Below are positions 1-10,545 of a stretch of 33,737 nucleotides of DNA, one piece after another. Origin of the DNA: Desulfobacterales bacterium. GTDB taxonomy: Bacteria; Desulfobacterota; Desulfobacteria; Desulfobacterales; JAFDDL01. How positions within the stretch are numbered: the first letter of the stretch is position 1; each line of letters starts with the position of its first letter. The translations under genes and the position numbers were made by a program. Below the pieces are notes generated by a model that had not been told where the DNA came from, searched no databases, and saw only the letters and a list, made by a program, of their open reading frames with translations. The stretch spans positions 1 to 33,737 of the forward strand of contig JAVEYW010000001.1 in NCBI GenBank assembly GCA_034003325.1, read 5' to 3'.

Positions 1-20
1 AGGATCAAACTCTCCAGTTA
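1..20 (-). rRNA. rrs: 16S ribosomal RNA, 5' end only (runs off left edge)
   Basis: The reverse complement of the first bases reads GGAGAGTTTGATCCT, which is the universal 5' end of bacterial 16S rRNA (the 27F primer region). Aligned to E. coli numbering, nucleotide 1 falls near position 20. The rest of the gene lies outside the window. The tandem promoters and boxA just upstream support a real rrn operon start. Confidence 0.93.
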
Positions 21-109
21 AACTATTCAAAGCATCAAAAGTCGCCTCGCGGCTCCCCTCAACGCCTCTTTGACGTTTTACCCGACTTGTTTCTTGAGTC
101 ACTATTTAG

Positions 110-122
110 TTTTCAAAGATCA
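110..122 (-). promoter_or_regulatory. boxA-like antitermination element in the rrn leader
   Basis: The minus strand reads TGATCTTTGAAAA, close to the boxA consensus TGCTCTTTAACA that loads NusB/NusE on rRNA transcripts. It lies between promoter P2 and the 16S 5' end, about 90 nt before the mature end, where boxA is expected. Assignment is by similarity and position. Confidence 0.6.
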
Positions 123-172
123 AGAGTAGAATGGCTTCAACCTTTCATTCAGACCAGATTGAAGATCCGTTC

Positions 173-201
173 TTTATATGTTACATGCTTTCTAATGTCA
201 A
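173..201 (-). promoter_or_regulatory. rrn promoter P2
   Basis: On the minus strand a perfect -35 TTGACA (196-201) is separated by 17 bp from the -10 TATAAA (173-178). Transcription would start near 166, giving a leader of about 146 nt before 16S that includes the boxA-like element. The near-consensus match and location make this the strongest promoter in the window. Confidence 0.8.
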
Positions 202-264
202 TGTTTTTTTGAAAGCTTTTTTCTTCACTGCGTTAAAGGCGCTTACCCCATCGAAGAAAAAGTA

Positions 265-293
265 TTTTTAGCATTCTCTTTATTCTATGTCAA
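265..293 (-). promoter_or_regulatory. rrn promoter P1
   Basis: On the minus strand -35 TTGACA (288-293) sits 17 bp from a weaker -10 TAAAAA (265-270), with an A-rich stretch upstream like an UP element. With P2 it gives the tandem P1/P2 arrangement common for rRNA operons. The -35 lies only 18 bp past the tyrS stop and no terminator is visible between, so some tyrS read-through into rrn is possible. Confidence 0.6.
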
Positions 294-311
294 GCACAAA
301 AATCATTTCTT

Positions 312-1610
312 TTAAGCCTCACGATTGCCGGTTGCGATCAACTTGTGAAACCGTTTTTTCCCCGCCCGTAACAGCATTTCCCCATTTTCCAGATTGTTAG
401 TCGTCATCACCTGGTCAAATGTATCGATTCGGATATTATTTAAATAGGCCCCGCCCTGAGAAATCAGGCGCCGGGCAGCACCGCTTGAATCGACCAGTCC
501 CGACATTAAAAAGAGCTTAAATGCAGGAATTCCCATCTGAAGCTCCGCCAAGGAAACTTCGGATTGGGGAATGGCCACACCATCACGCTCCTCTTTAATA
601 CGCGGGATCGTGCTTCCCGGCAATATATAGTCTGCCACCGGTTGCCCGCCGAAAACTCTGGAAGCTGCATCATAGGCATTAACCGCCGCATCCCGGCCAT
701 GGGCCAATGCAGTCGCTTCAAAGGCCAAAACCCTTTTGGCATGGTTCATATCCGCTCCTTCCAACTTTTCGATTGAGCGAATTTCGTCCATCCCTAAGAA
801 TGTAAACAAGGCTAAAAAACGTGGGACATCCGGGTCATCCGTGTTCACCCAGAATTGATAGTAATCATAAGGGCTGGTCCGTTCCGGGTCCAGCCACACG
901 GCACCCTTTGCGGTTTTACCCATCTTTGCCCCGCTGCTGGTCGTAATCAGCGGAAAAGTGATGCCGAATGCTGATTGCTGTCGCGTCTTTCGAATGAGAT
1001 CAATTCCGGCGACAATATTCCCCCACTGATCAGCGCCCCCCATTTGCAGCCGACAGCCTTGCATATCATAAAGTACCAAAAAATCGTATGCTTGTAATAG
1101 CATATAATTAAATTCGATAAAGTTTAACCCGACCTCTGACTCCAACCGAATTCGGTAGCTTTCCATCTTTACCATTCGGTTCACACTGAAGTGACGCCCT
1201 ATATCTCGCAAAAAATCAATATATTTTAGCTTCGTCAGCCAGTCCGCATTATTCATTAACACGGCGTTATCATCCGAAAAATCGATAAACCGGGAAAGCT
1301 GACAGCGTATTCCCTCAGCATTGGCAGCAACAGCTTCGGGCGTCAGTATCTGCCGCATTTCGGTCTTGCCGCTTGGATCCCCCACAAGCCCTGTTCCGCC
1401 ACCAACCAATGCGATGGGGCGGTGACCGGCTCGCTGCATATGCGCCAGAGACATTATCGGAACGAGGCTTCCGACATGCAAACTAGAGGCAGTAGGGTCA
1501 AAGCCAATATAGCAAGAAGCCCCTTTAATTTCTAAAAAATCGTATAATGCCTGTTCATGGGTCATCTGCTCGATAAACCCACGTTCCTTTAAGATATCAA
1601 CAACATTCAT
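312..1610 (-). CDS. tyrS: tyrosyl-tRNA synthetase
   Basis: TyrRS charges tRNA-Tyr with tyrosine in the cytoplasm. The 432-aa protein matches the family's usual 420-430 aa. The class I HIGH-type motif appears as H45-V-G-S in the context GFDPTASSLHVGSL, and the KMSKS loop as K229-M-G-K-T. The GGADQWGN segment is typical of the tyrosine/ATP site, and the C-terminal ~70 residues (FKLFLMSGLVDSSGAARRLI onward) form an S4 RNA-binding domain. No strong ribosome binding site precedes the ATG. It lies 54 bp downstream of rny on the same strand and just upstream of the rrn promoters, so rny-tyrS may be co-transcribed. KMGKT in place of KMSKS is a variant, not a defect. Confidence 0.97.
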   Translation of the reverse strand: MNVVDILKERGFIEQMTHEQALYDFLEIKGASCYIGFDPTASSLHVGSLVPIMSLAHMQRAGHRPIALVGGGTGLVGDPSGKTEMRQILTPEAVAANAEGIRCQLSRFIDFSDDNAVLMNNADWLTKLKYIDFLRDIGRHFSVNRMVKMESYRIRLESEVGLNFIEFNYMLLQAYDFLVLYDMQGCRLQMGGADQWGNIVAGIDLIRKTRQQSAFGITFPLITTSSGAKMGKTAKGAVWLDPERTSPYDYYQFWVNTDDPDVPRFLALFTFLGMDEIRSIEKLEGADMNHAKRVLAFEATALAHGRDAAVNAYDAASRVFGGQPVADYILPGSTIPRIKEERDGVAIPQSEVSLAELQMGIPAFKLFLMSGLVDSSGAARRLISQGGAYLNNIRIDTFDQVMTTNNLENGEMLLRAGKKRFHKLIATGNREA

Positions 1611-1664
1611 GATACATAGTTTTCCGGGACACCCGCCCCTAACGCTTTACGCACATCGATTATT

Positions 1665-3224
1665 CTATTTATTGGCAAAAGATACCGCCCGCATTTCCCG
1701 AATGACTGTTACTTTGATTTGCCCCGGAAAGGTTAGCGCCTCTTCAATTTTCTTGGCAATATCTTTGCTCATGAGCGTCGCCTCCTCGTCAGATATCTGT
1801 TCGCTTTCAACCATAACGCGAATTTCACGCCCCGCCTGAATCGCAAAAGAATTGGCAACACCTTTGAATGATTTTGTTATATTTTCTAAGTCTTCAAGTC
1901 TTTTTATATAGTTTTCCAGAAGTTCTTTTCTCGCACCAGGCCGTGCGCCGGAGAGCCCATCAGCAGCTTGAACCAATAGGGCATAAACCGATTCGGGTGG
2001 CACATCTTCATGATGCGCCGCAATGGCATGTACAATCTTAGGCGCCTCGCCATATTTCTTCGCTAGTTTGGAACCAATGAGCGCATGAGGGCCTTCGACT
2101 TCATGGTCAACCGCCTTTCCGAGATCGTGAAGCAGTCCCATTCGGCGGGCCAGTTTCTGATTCAACCCCAACTCTGCAGCCATAATGCCCGCTAAAAACC
2201 CCACCTCCACCGAATGCTGGAGAACATTTTGGGCATAACTTGTCCGAAATTTAAGTTGCCCGACCAGTTTGGTCAGTTCAGGGTGAATTCCGTGGACACC
2301 CAAATCAAAAGCCGCTTGCTCTCCGGCCTCTTTAACTGCGACATCCACTTCCTGCCCAACCTTTTTGACGACATCCTCAATTCTGGCCGGATGAATTCGG
2401 CCGTCCGAAATCAACCGGAGCAAAGAAAGCCGGGCCACTTCCCGACGAATCGGGTTAAAGCCGCTTAAAATAACGGCCTCAGGCGTATCATCAATAATCA
2501 AATCGATCCCGGTCGCCGCCTCCAGTGCCCGAATATTTCGCCCTTCCCTTCCGATAATTCGGCCTTTCATCTCCTCGCTGGGCAACGCAACAACAGATAC
2601 GGTACGCTCGGCGACATAATCGCCGGCATATCGCTGAATGGCTGTCGCCAGAATCTTTTTCGCTTTTCGGTCCGCCTCTTCCTTGGTTTCATTTTCAATG
2701 CGTTTGATAAGACGAGCGCCTTCAAAACGAGCTTCGTTCTCCATGGCGCGAATCAGCAGATCCTTTGCCTGTTCGGAAGTAAGGCCGGATATTCGCTCAA
2801 GTTGTTGTTTTTGTTGCTCTATTAGCTCACTATGCCGTTGCAGCTCCGCTTCCAGCTGATCCTCTTTTTTGGATATTTTCTTTTCTCGAAGGGTCTGGTC
2901 GCGATCCCGCTGCTCGAGTTGATCACTCTTTCGATCTATCTGCTCCTCTTTTTGAATTAATCGCTGCTCATGCTTTTTCAGCTCATTTCGTGCTTCCTTA
3001 ACCTCTTTGTCAAAATCACTTTTAAGTTTAAAGGCATTGTCCTTAGCCTCAAGTTCCGCTTCCTTTAGCAGTGTTTCGGCTTGTTTGCGGGCATCCTCAA
3101 GAATATTGTGCGCCGTGCCCTCTTCAGCCTTTATCCTTCGGTTCAATAAAAGCTCTTTTAGCCAAAAGGCTATACCAAAGCCGACACCAAGACTGATGAC
3201 AGCCCATACTATATGTTCACTCAT
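1665..3224 (-). CDS. rny: ribonuclease Y
   Basis: RNase Y is a membrane-anchored endoribonuclease that starts mRNA turnover. The 519-aa protein shows the full architecture in order: an N-terminal transmembrane helix (about residues 7-25), a long charged coiled coil (to about 190), a KH RNA-binding domain with [15 protein letters not shown], and an HD hydrolase domain with the metal-binding pair H366-D367 in [13 protein letters not shown] plus HAIAAHHED further on. The length is standard. It is followed by tyrS after 54 bp. The start codon is preceded by AGGAGC, a good ribosome binding site. A TATAAT at 3395-3400 may be its promoter. Confidence 0.97.
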   Translation of the reverse strand: MSEHIVWAVISLGVGFGIAFWLKELLLNRRIKAEEGTAHNILEDARKQAETLLKEAELEAKDNAFKLKSDFDKEVKEARNELKKHEQRLIQKEEQIDRKSDQLEQRDRDQTLREKKISKKEDQLEAELQRHSELIEQQKQQLERISGLTSEQAKDLLIRAMENEARFEGARLIKRIENETKEEADRKAKKILATAIQRYAGDYVAERTVSVVALPSEEMKGRIIGREGRNIRALEAATGIDLIIDDTPEAVILSGFNPIRREVARLSLLRLISDGRIHPARIEDVVKKVGQEVDVAVKEAGEQAAFDLGVHGIHPELTKLVGQLKFRTSYAQNVLQHSVEVGFLAGIMAAELGLNQKLARRMGLLHDLGKAVDHEVEGPHALIGSKLAKKYGEAPKIVHAIAAHHEDVPPESVYALLVQAADGLSGARPGARKELLENYIKRLEDLENITKSFKGVANSFAIQAGREIRVMVESEQISDEEATLMSKDIAKKIEEALTFPGQIKVTVIREMRAVSFANK

Positions 3225-3759
3225 TCCTGTGCTCCTGAAAGCTTAGTATCAAGATTCGTCCGGCTCAAGCCCCCTGCCCGGGCCGGTCGATCAAGTAGAA
3301 ACTCTATCTAAATCAAATTGTCTATGGAATCAAATGGTTTGTTTGCACTCCCCGGCCACTCTCAATAGGCTTATATATAGTCTATTGAATTTATATTATA
3401 TAATTATTTGAGCAAAAAAACACCGCTCCCTCAAAAAGGTCCTTTTATGGAATATCTCCCAATAAACCCTTCGAATGTTGCCGCTGAACAACAGATACAC
3501 CGCTTTGAACACATAGCCGAATCAGGATATATCCTATTAATTTATAGCTACTTATAATAATTTGGCGATTGAGCGAGCTCGCATGCCCCATGGGCCATGC
3601 AAAAGGATTGATACAGGGGTTGGAAAGTACGATCTTTCCCTGGCGCGGAATGTAGAATGCCCCCTGATAATCGAATGCCGTGCCGATCACCGCGAATATA
3701 AGCATCCGTCCGTAAAAGAGACATTCAAATTACACTAAAGAACCGGGCAGAAGGTGGAC
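3225..3759. other. intergenic region between 6S RNA and rny, no confident gene
   Basis: This 535-bp AT-rich stretch holds no gene I can support. An 86-codon open frame on the minus strand (3445-3705) has no recognisable domain and no convincing start. Visible features are a TATAAT on the minus strand at 3395-3400 and two abutting palindromes at 3573-3600 (GCGAGCTCGC, then GCATGCCCCATGGGCCATGC). It may hold a decayed gene or a leader for rny. Confidence 0.5.
3395..3423 (-). promoter_or_regulatory. possible rny promoter
   Basis: A perfect -10 TATAAT (3395-3400, minus strand) lies in a very AT-rich patch about 170 bp upstream of rny. The -35 at 17 bp spacing is poor (GTGTTT), so the match could be chance in AT-rich DNA. 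Confidence 0.3.
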
Positions 3760-3940
3760 GACCCCCGCCATTGTGCCGTTTTCGGTAGGCCTTTGAACCA
3801 GTCGTTCAAAGCGGATGCCTTATTGCTTCTTTAGGCTTATCCGTACGAAGCGGATCATGCGCACCAAAGCAAGGAAAGGCCCCTTTACATTTTAGTGTTG
3901 GGACAAAGGGCTTCATCCAATCGCGAACACGGCAGGGGTC
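3760..3940 (-). ncRNA. ssrS: 6S RNA
   Basis: 6S RNA binds sigma70-RNA polymerase and mimics an open promoter in stationary phase. On the minus strand the segment TTTGGTGCGCATGATCC followed by AAGCCTAAAG aligns to E. coli 6S (TTGGTGAGCATGCTCGG ... AAGCCTTAAA), and the hairpin CTTTGAAC...GTTCAAAG matches the E. coli CCTTGAACCAAGGGTTCAAGG hairpin. The ends close in a 10-bp terminal stem, GACCCCTGCC (3931-3940) with GGCGGGGGTC (3760-3769), giving 181 nt against 184 in E. coli. It lies downstream of zapA, the same neighbour as in gammaproteobacteria. Exact ends are inferred from the closing stem. A -35-like TTGGCA lies at 3964-3969. Confidence 0.85.
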
Positions 3941-4087
3941 ATATTTTTCTATCATTTATCAGTTGCCAATGGCCATTAGCACCAATCACGCAACAAAAGC
4001 TAATCTCTGCCTTTTTTTGTAACGCAAAACAGCCAAACCAAGAAAGATTTTCAATGAAAACCCCGCATTCAAAAAAAGGCTCGTTAT

Positions 4088-4390
4088 TTATTCCGGCATC
4101 GATGCACGACCTATCAATATCTGGATCAGGTCGTTGGCGCGATTTGTTATTTTACGGTAAAAACTCGCTTGTTTGCGTTTAAGTTCAAAGTTTTCAGTGG
4201 CGATATTCAGTGCAACGAGAATCAACACAGCCGTTTTGTTCACCACTGAAGTTTCGGCCTGCTGTACCGCTTCAACCCGCTTGACCTCTTTAACTAGAAA
4301 ATCAGCTACTTCTTTGGCCTTGGCAAAATCTTCATCAGTATTAAATGTATAATCCTGCCCAAAAAGTTCTATGGTTAGCAACTGTTTCAA
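4088..4390 (-). CDS. zapA: cell division protein ZapA
   Basis: ZapA binds FtsZ and bundles protofilaments at the Z ring. The 100-aa protein has the family layout: a short beta N-terminus (MKQLLTIELFGQDYTFNTDED) followed by a long helix that forms an antiparallel coiled-coil tetramer, including the AVLILVALNIATENFELKRK region. The start is a TTG codon (plus-strand CAA at 4388-4390), since no in-frame ATG fits the domain; a GAAGGGAA lies further upstream as a weak ribosome binding site. It is 50 bp downstream of a ZapB-like gene and upstream of 6S RNA, and both contexts support the call. Confidence 0.9.
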   Translation of the reverse strand: MKQLLTIELFGQDYTFNTDEDFAKAKEVADFLVKEVKRVEAVQQAETSVVNKTAVLILVALNIATENFELKRKQASFYRKITNRANDLIQILIGRASMPE

Positions 4391-4440
4391 GGATCACATT
4401 TTATTCCCTTCTCGTCCGGACTCATGACCCAAACGGAAGC

Positions 4441-4680
4441 TTAAAGCCCTGAAACGTCCTTTAGCTTTGCAACCAAGTCATCAATTCTAGCCCGCACAAA
4501 GGCTTTTTCTTCAGTGTATTTTTTTTCCGTCTCTACCCTTACCTTCAGTTCCTCTTCCAATTGCGAAACGCTGAATGTCAACTGAGCATTAAGCGTCTCA
4601 AGGGATTTTACATGATTCAAAAGACGCCCAATCCGATGTTCAATTTCATCGAACTGCTTTATTATCAGATCATTATCCAA
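4441..4680 (-). CDS. ZapB-like coiled-coil protein
   Basis: A 79-aa, highly charged protein made almost entirely of heptad-rich helix (IKQFDEIEHRIGRLLNHVKSLETLNAQL ... LEEELKVRVETEKKYTEEKAFVRARIDDLVAKL). It has no signal peptide or membrane segment. Small coiled-coil proteins of this size directly upstream of zapA are usually ZapB-type division factors that connect ZapA to the chromosome-terminus complex. Sequence similarity among such coiled coils is low, so the name rests mainly on position, size and structure. It shares strand and close spacing with zapA and the glmU-like gene. Confidence 0.7.
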   Translation of the reverse strand: MDNDLIIKQFDEIEHRIGRLLNHVKSLETLNAQLTFSVSQLEEELKVRVETEKKYTEEKAFVRARIDDLVAKLKDVSGL

Positions 4681-4732
4681 TCATTCACCTCAACTGTCTC
4701 ATTCTTTATATAATATTTATAAGAATTTAAAG

Positions 4733-5512
4733 TCAAGATGTTTCAAGGCGCTTGCAACGCATCAATGCCTCGGCCTTGTCCAAATCCTCGCGACTGTTCA
4801 CCCCGATTGTTTCTTCAACCCTACTGCCGATCATAACACCGAGCACCCTTCCTTCCGTAGATCCAACTTCAATAATATCCGTCAGATAAAGCTCTCCCTG
4901 CGCATTATTCATATTTATTTTTTGTAGCGCCTCACACAAGAACGACCTCTTGACGCAATAAATTCCAGAGTTTATCGTCTTAACCGCCTTTTGATCGTCG
5001 GATGCATCCGCCTCCTCAATAATTTTAAGCAGATTCATATTGTTATCAAATATGATACGCCCATATCCAGTTGGCACTTCGACGTTCACGGCTAGAACGG
5101 TTAAATCTCTGCCCGCCCTTAAATGTTCCGAAATAAGCAAGCGAACTGTTTCGTATGACAACAGCGGAACATCCCCGCAAAGTATGACAATGTTTTCCGT
5201 CTTCTCTGAAAGCAAGGGCAAGGCGCATAAGACAGCATGTCCGGTACCAAGCTGCTTTTCCTGAAAAGCGAAGGCCACGGTTTCCTTATCGGATATCACG
5301 GCTTTGACCTTTTCGGCCTGATGGCCCACCACAACAATAATGTTTCCACCGACAGATCGCCTTGCCGTCTCAACCACATAAAGTATCATGGGTCTTCCCA
5401 TTATTTCGTGGAGGACCTTTGCCTTATCGGACTGCATCCGTTTGCCCAATCCAGCGGCCAGAATAATAACGGAACAACTTTCGTTTTTTAAGGGGTCGGT
5501 TTGATCGTTCAT
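4733..5512 (-). CDS. single-domain GlmU-type N-acetylglucosamine-1-phosphate uridyltransferase
   Basis: This is the N-terminal half of GlmU, which makes UDP-GlcNAc from GlcNAc-1-P and UTP for peptidoglycan and LPS. Visible motifs are the nucleotide-binding LAAGLGKRM (G21, G23, R25), QLGTGHAV, the metal-binding CGDVPLL, YGRII, EEADAS, INSGIY, GELYLTDI and GVNSREDL. The start at 5512 (259 aa) is chosen because AAAAGGA lies 7 nt upstream; the longer frame would start at a TTG inside the terminator hairpin. GlmU is normally about 450 aa with a left-handed beta-helix acetyltransferase. That half is absent here, with no remnant before the next gene 52 bp on, so acetylation must come from another protein. 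Confidence 0.88.
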   Translation of the reverse strand: MNDQTDPLKNESCSVIILAAGLGKRMQSDKAKVLHEIMGRPMILYVVETARRSVGGNIIVVVGHQAEKVKAVISDKETVAFAFQEKQLGTGHAVLCALPLLSEKTENIVILCGDVPLLSYETVRLLISEHLRAGRDLTVLAVNVEVPTGYGRIIFDNNMNLLKIIEEADASDDQKAVKTINSGIYCVKRSFLCEALQKINMNNAQGELYLTDIIEVGSTEGRVLGVMIGSRVEETIGVNSREDLDKAEALMRCKRLETS

Positions 5513-5543
5513 GATAGTCCTTTTAAATTCATTTGATGGGTCG

Positions 5544-5596
5544 TTCAACAAAAAAAGGGCAAACCTGCTTATCGGGTCTGCCCTTTTTTTGTTGAA
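5544..5596 (-). terminator. strong bidirectional terminator after the ATP synthase operon
   Basis: A perfect 18-bp stem, TTCAACAAAAAAAGGGCA (5544-5561) with its reverse complement at 5579-5596, encloses a 17-nt loop. Runs of seven A and seven T flank the GC-rich apex, giving a U-tract on either strand. It lies 57 bp past the atpC stop and just upstream of the glmU-like start, so it separates the two transcription units. Confidence 0.88.
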
Positions 5597-5653
5597 TACG
5601 GTCGCTATCGCACAGAAATGCGCCGCAAAATATAAGTCGTTTGAATTATACGG

Positions 5654-6067
5654 TTAACCTTTTGTGTCTATCAGTCGAATTCGATGAAGTGCTCGCTCAA
5701 GCGCCAATTTGGCCCGCAGAAAATCTAAATCTTCTTTATACTCACCGCTTAACCGTTTTTGGGCACGCTCCATCGACGCCTTGGCCCTGGCCAAATCGAT
5801 ATCCCGGCGCCTTTCGGCCGACTCCGCCAGCACGGTCACCTTGTCCGGCAATGCCTCGGCAAAACCGCCACTGACGAACACAGCCCGTTCTTTTCCATTG
5901 GCATCCGTATATTTAAGCCCGCCGGTTTTAAGGGTCGTAAGAAAGGGTGTGTGACCGATCAGCACGCCAAATTCACCTAAGGAGCCCGGCGCCATGACGA
6001 TCTTGACTTCCTCACTTACTACCAGTTTTTCAGGGGTCACTACTTCAAGATGTATGTTTCCAGCCAT
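5654..6067 (-). CDS. atpC: ATP synthase F1 epsilon subunit
   Basis: Epsilon is part of the central stalk and inhibits ATP hydrolysis. The 137-aa protein has the N-terminal beta-sandwich (IHLEVVTPEKLVVSEEVKIVMAPGSLGEFGVLIGHTPFLTTLKTG) and the C-terminal two-helix hairpin (DIDLARAKASMERAQKRL ... LAKLALERALHRIRLI). It is the last gene of the atp operon, 17 bp after atpD, and is followed by a strong terminator. Confidence 0.97.
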   Translation of the reverse strand: MAGNIHLEVVTPEKLVVSEEVKIVMAPGSLGEFGVLIGHTPFLTTLKTGGLKYTDANGKERAVFVSGGFAEALPDKVTVLAESAERRRDIDLARAKASMERAQKRLSGEYKEDLDFLRAKLALERALHRIRLIDTKG

Positions 6068-6084
6068 TTTTTATCCTTCCGAAA

Positions 6085-7500
<1,416 letters not shown>

Positions 7501-7543
7501 TTAACAACCTCCTATCAACCCTGGTATCGGTGTTGAATTGATT

Positions 7544-8434
7544 TTAGCCCTTGAGTGCTTCAGCGCCACCGACGATATCCATCAGGTCCGCTGTAATGGC
7601 TGCCTGCCGAGCCTTGTTATACGCAAGGGTGAGACTTCCGATCATATCCTTACATGCCTTGGTGGCATTATCCATTGCCATCATCCGCGCCGCATGCTCA
7701 CTGGTTGATGTCTCCAGCATCGCACTGAATAGTTGAACATAAATGTTCCGCGGCAATAAATCCCCGAGCAACTCTTCGGCAGAAGGTTCGCAGATATGCT
7801 CCGCTATGAACCCCTCCTGCTCTTTCGGCGCGTCGTCTTCCTTTTCAATGGGGGGGATCGGCAACACCTTTTTCAGCACCGGCAGCTGCTTTGCAACCGA
7901 GAGAAACTCCGAATAAATAACATACACCTCATCGTACTCTCCGCTGAGAAATCCATCCACCAGTTTCCGGCCGGCCGTGGAGGCCACATTGAAGCCGATC
8001 TTTCCACCGATCACACCCAGATGTTGATCGACCATCGTCAGCTTATTTTTCCGACACCAATCCCGTCCTTTTTTACCAAAACAGGTAAAGGATACTTCTG
8101 CGCCCTCCACCTGTTTATCCTTTAAAAATCTACCGGCTTTATTTGTTAAATTGATATTGAAACCGCCACACAGCCCTCGATCGGAGGTACAAAGAACCAA
8201 ATGAACCTTTTTGATCTCTTCACGTGGAATCAGCAGCGGACTAGCTCCCTCACCGGCCTTTTCAGCCAGACTCCCCAACACCTCGGCAAATTTGGAGGCA
8301 TACGGCCTGAATGCTTCCGTGCTTCGCTGAGCACCCCGCAAGCGGGAGGTCGCCACCATATTCATGGCCCGGGTGATTTGCTGGGTCTTTTTAACACCAG
8401 CTATTTTGGTCTTGACATCTTTTAACGTTGCCAT
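7544..8434 (-). CDS. atpG: ATP synthase F1 gamma subunit
   Basis: Gamma is the rotating central shaft. The 296-aa protein begins with the conserved MATLKDVKTKIAGVKKTQQITRAMNMVATSRLRGAQ helix and ends with the paired C-terminal helix that includes MMAMDNATKACKDMIGSLTLAYNKARQAAITADLMDIVGGAEAL. The middle Rossmann-like domain shows STDRGLCGGFN as SDRGLCGGFN. Standard order between atpA and atpD. Confidence 0.98.
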   Translation of the reverse strand: MATLKDVKTKIAGVKKTQQITRAMNMVATSRLRGAQRSTEAFRPYASKFAEVLGSLAEKAGEGASPLLIPREEIKKVHLVLCTSDRGLCGGFNINLTNKAGRFLKDKQVEGAEVSFTCFGKKGRDWCRKNKLTMVDQHLGVIGGKIGFNVASTAGRKLVDGFLSGEYDEVYVIYSEFLSVAKQLPVLKKVLPIPPIEKEDDAPKEQEGFIAEHICEPSAEELLGDLLPRNIYVQLFSAMLETSTSEHAARMMAMDNATKACKDMIGSLTLAYNKARQAAITADLMDIVGGAEALKG

Positions 8435-8476
8435 ACAACTAAGCCCCTATCGCTTTAGTTAATGTATCCGCCGCTT

Positions 8477-9994
8477 CTACTTGATTGTGTCTTTAAATTC
8501 TTCATCATAAGCGGTCAAGGCTTCATTCAGCGCCTTTTCAAGTGCCTCTGTAATCACTTTTTCCTCGCCAAGCCCTTTGAATACTTGCGGGTAGCGGTCT
8601 TCGATAAACTTATAAAGCCCGGCTTCATATTTTCCAAGCACATTGACCGGATATTTATCCAGGTATCCGCGGGTACCGGCAAACAAAATCGTGACCTGTT
8701 TTTCAAGTGACAGCGGCGTATACTGCGGCTGCTTTAAAATTTCAACCAAGCGTTGCCCCCGAATCAGCTGCTTTTGCGTCGCAGCGTCAAGATCGCTACC
8801 AAAAGCGGCAAAGGCCTCCAGTTCACGAAACTGTGCCATCTCGAGACGCAGGGTTCCAGCCACTTGTTTCATGGCTTTTACCTGGGCGGACCCACCGACG
8901 CGGGAAACCGAAAGCCCAACGTTGATCGCCGGTCTCACACCAGCAAAGAAAAGGCTCGGTTCCAGATAAATCTGCCCGTCTGTAATGGAAATAACGTTCG
9001 TTGGAATATAAGCGGAAACGTCACCGGCCTGCGTTTCAATAATCGGCAACGCTGTCAATGAACCGGCACCGAGTTCATCACTCAGTTTGGCGGCTCGTTC
9101 CAGCAATCGGCTATGATTATAGAAAATGTCTCCGGGATAGGCCTCACGTCCCGGCGGTCGGCGCAACAGCAAGGATACCTGGCGATAGGCGGCCGCCTGT
9201 TTTGAAAGATCGTCATAAACGATCAGCGCGTGCTTTCCATTGTCCCGGAAATATTCACCCATGGCACATCCGGCGTAAGGTGCAATATATTGCAGCGTGG
9301 CCGGGTCACTCGCGCAAGCGGCGACTACCGTGGTGTATTCCATGGCGCCGTATTTTTCCAGTACCGCCACCACCTGTGCAACCGTCGATTTTTTCTGTCC
9401 GCAGGCAACATAGATGCAGTAAACATCCGTATCCTTCTGCGCAAGAATAGCATCAACCGCACAAGCCGTCTTACCGATCTGCCGGTCGCCGATGATCAGC
9501 TCACGCTGTCCGCGTCCAACCGGTGTCATGGCATCAACCGCCTTCTGGCCCGTATAGCAGGGTTCATGTACGCTTTTTCTGGCAATAACACCCGGCGCCA
9601 CCATTTCAACCCGCCGGGTCTCCTTGGCATCGATGGGACCTTTGCCATCAATCGGCTCCCCCACCGCGGTGACAACACGCCCCAAGACGGCTTCACCAAC
9701 CGGCACCTGGGCAATCCTGCCCGTGCGCTTGACAATGTCGCCCTCTTTGATTTGACTGTCATCACCCATGATGGCGACACCCACGTTGTCTTCCTCAAGG
9801 TTCAGCACGAGTCCCAGAATACCGCCCGGAAATTCCACCAGCTCCATCGCCATGGCTTTTTCCAAACCGTATACGCGGGAGATGCCATCACCAACAGACA
9901 GGACGACGCCGGTTTCACTGATCTCCACCTTCTTGTCATAATCCGTAATTTGATCTTTGATAATTTGACTTATTTCTTCAGCTCGTAGTTCCAT
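8477..9994 (-). CDS. atpA: ATP synthase F1 alpha subunit
   Basis: The non-catalytic nucleotide-binding subunit of F1, 505 aa. The Walker A motif GDRQIGKT is at residues 169-176, followed by the conserved [34 protein letters not shown] block and SYGGSAQ-type [26 protein letters not shown]. Its first base overlaps the final base of atpH, which implies translational coupling. It is in the standard position between atpH and atpG. Confidence 0.99.
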   Translation of the reverse strand: MELRAEEISQIIKDQITDYDKKVEISETGVVLSVGDGISRVYGLEKAMAMELVEFPGGILGLVLNLEEDNVGVAIMGDDSQIKEGDIVKRTGRIAQVPVGEAVLGRVVTAVGEPIDGKGPIDAKETRRVEMVAPGVIARKSVHEPCYTGQKAVDAMTPVGRGQRELIIGDRQIGKTACAVDAILAQKDTDVYCIYVACGQKKSTVAQVVAVLEKYGAMEYTTVVAACASDPATLQYIAPYAGCAMGEYFRDNGKHALIVYDDLSKQAAAYRQVSLLLRRPPGREAYPGDIFYNHSRLLERAAKLSDELGAGSLTALPIIETQAGDVSAYIPTNVISITDGQIYLEPSLFFAGVRPAINVGLSVSRVGGSAQVKAMKQVAGTLRLEMAQFRELEAFAAFGSDLDAATQKQLIRGQRLVEILKQPQYTPLSLEKQVTILFAGTRGYLDKYPVNVLGKYEAGLYKFIEDRYPQVFKGLGEEKVITEALEKALNEALTAYDEEFKDTIK

Positions 9995-10545
9995 CAGACA
10001 CTCTCACCCCTTTTTAAAGATTCTCTCATATTGAGTAGTTGCGTTTTAATGCTTCCGTCCAAAACAAGATCCCCGATGCGGGTTACCACCCCCCCGATCA
10101 GCCCCGAGTCTTGTTCCACCTCCAAGAGTACGTCTTTTCCGGTCTTCTTGGACAGGGCCCCGCGAATCTTTTCCACGGTTTCGGATGAGAGCTTTGTTGC
10201 TGAAACCAAACTCGCCCGGACCACGCCTTTGAGCTCATCCGCCATCCGCTGATAGTAATCGTTGATGCTGCTTAACACCCCGATCCGCCCCTTTTCAAAC
10301 AAGAGTAGTAGGAAGGAGCGCATCACCTTGGAAATATCCAGTCGGTCAATAACGGCCTGAAGCACCTTTTTTCGAGCAGCCGCATCGTACAGGGGATTGC
10401 TGATAGCCTGTTCGAGAGCTTTATTACCCGATACAAGGTTGGAGACTCCTGCCAACTCCTCTCGGTACTCTTCCGCTCCGCCGTCAGCTTTGCCGATCAG
10501 CAAAAGGGCTTTGGCATAACGCCTTGATATCGTTAAATTCTTCAC
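9994..10545 (-). CDS. atpH: ATP synthase F1 delta subunit
   Basis: Delta (OSCP homologue) fixes F1 to the peripheral b/b' stalk. The 183-aa protein has the N-terminal helical bundle ([13 protein letters not shown]) and the conserved C-terminal signature [53 protein letters not shown]. It overlaps atpF by one base and atpA by one base, so the genes are tightly packed. Confidence 0.97.
   Translation of the reverse strand: MKNLTISRRYAKALLLIGKADGGAEEYREELAGVSNLVSGNKALEQAISNPLYDAAARKKVLQAVIDRLDISKVMRSFLLLLFEKGRIGVLSSINDYYQRMADELKGVVRASLVSATKLSSETVEKIRGALSKKTGKDVLLEVEQDSGLIGGVVTRIGDLVLDGSIKTQLLNMRESLKRGESV

Noticed and set aside
3445..3705. 86-codon minus-strand frame between 6S RNA and rny
   Set aside because: No domain, no convincing ribosome binding site, AT-rich and irregular composition; not enough to call a gene.
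3895..4182. 95-codon plus-strand frame overlapping 6S RNA and the zapA 3' end
   Set aside because: It lies antisense to the 6S RNA and zapA and has no protein features.
9230..9988. 252-codon plus-strand frame opposite atpA
   Set aside because: It is entirely antisense to a highly conserved atpA and has no recognisable domain; such frames arise from codon bias.
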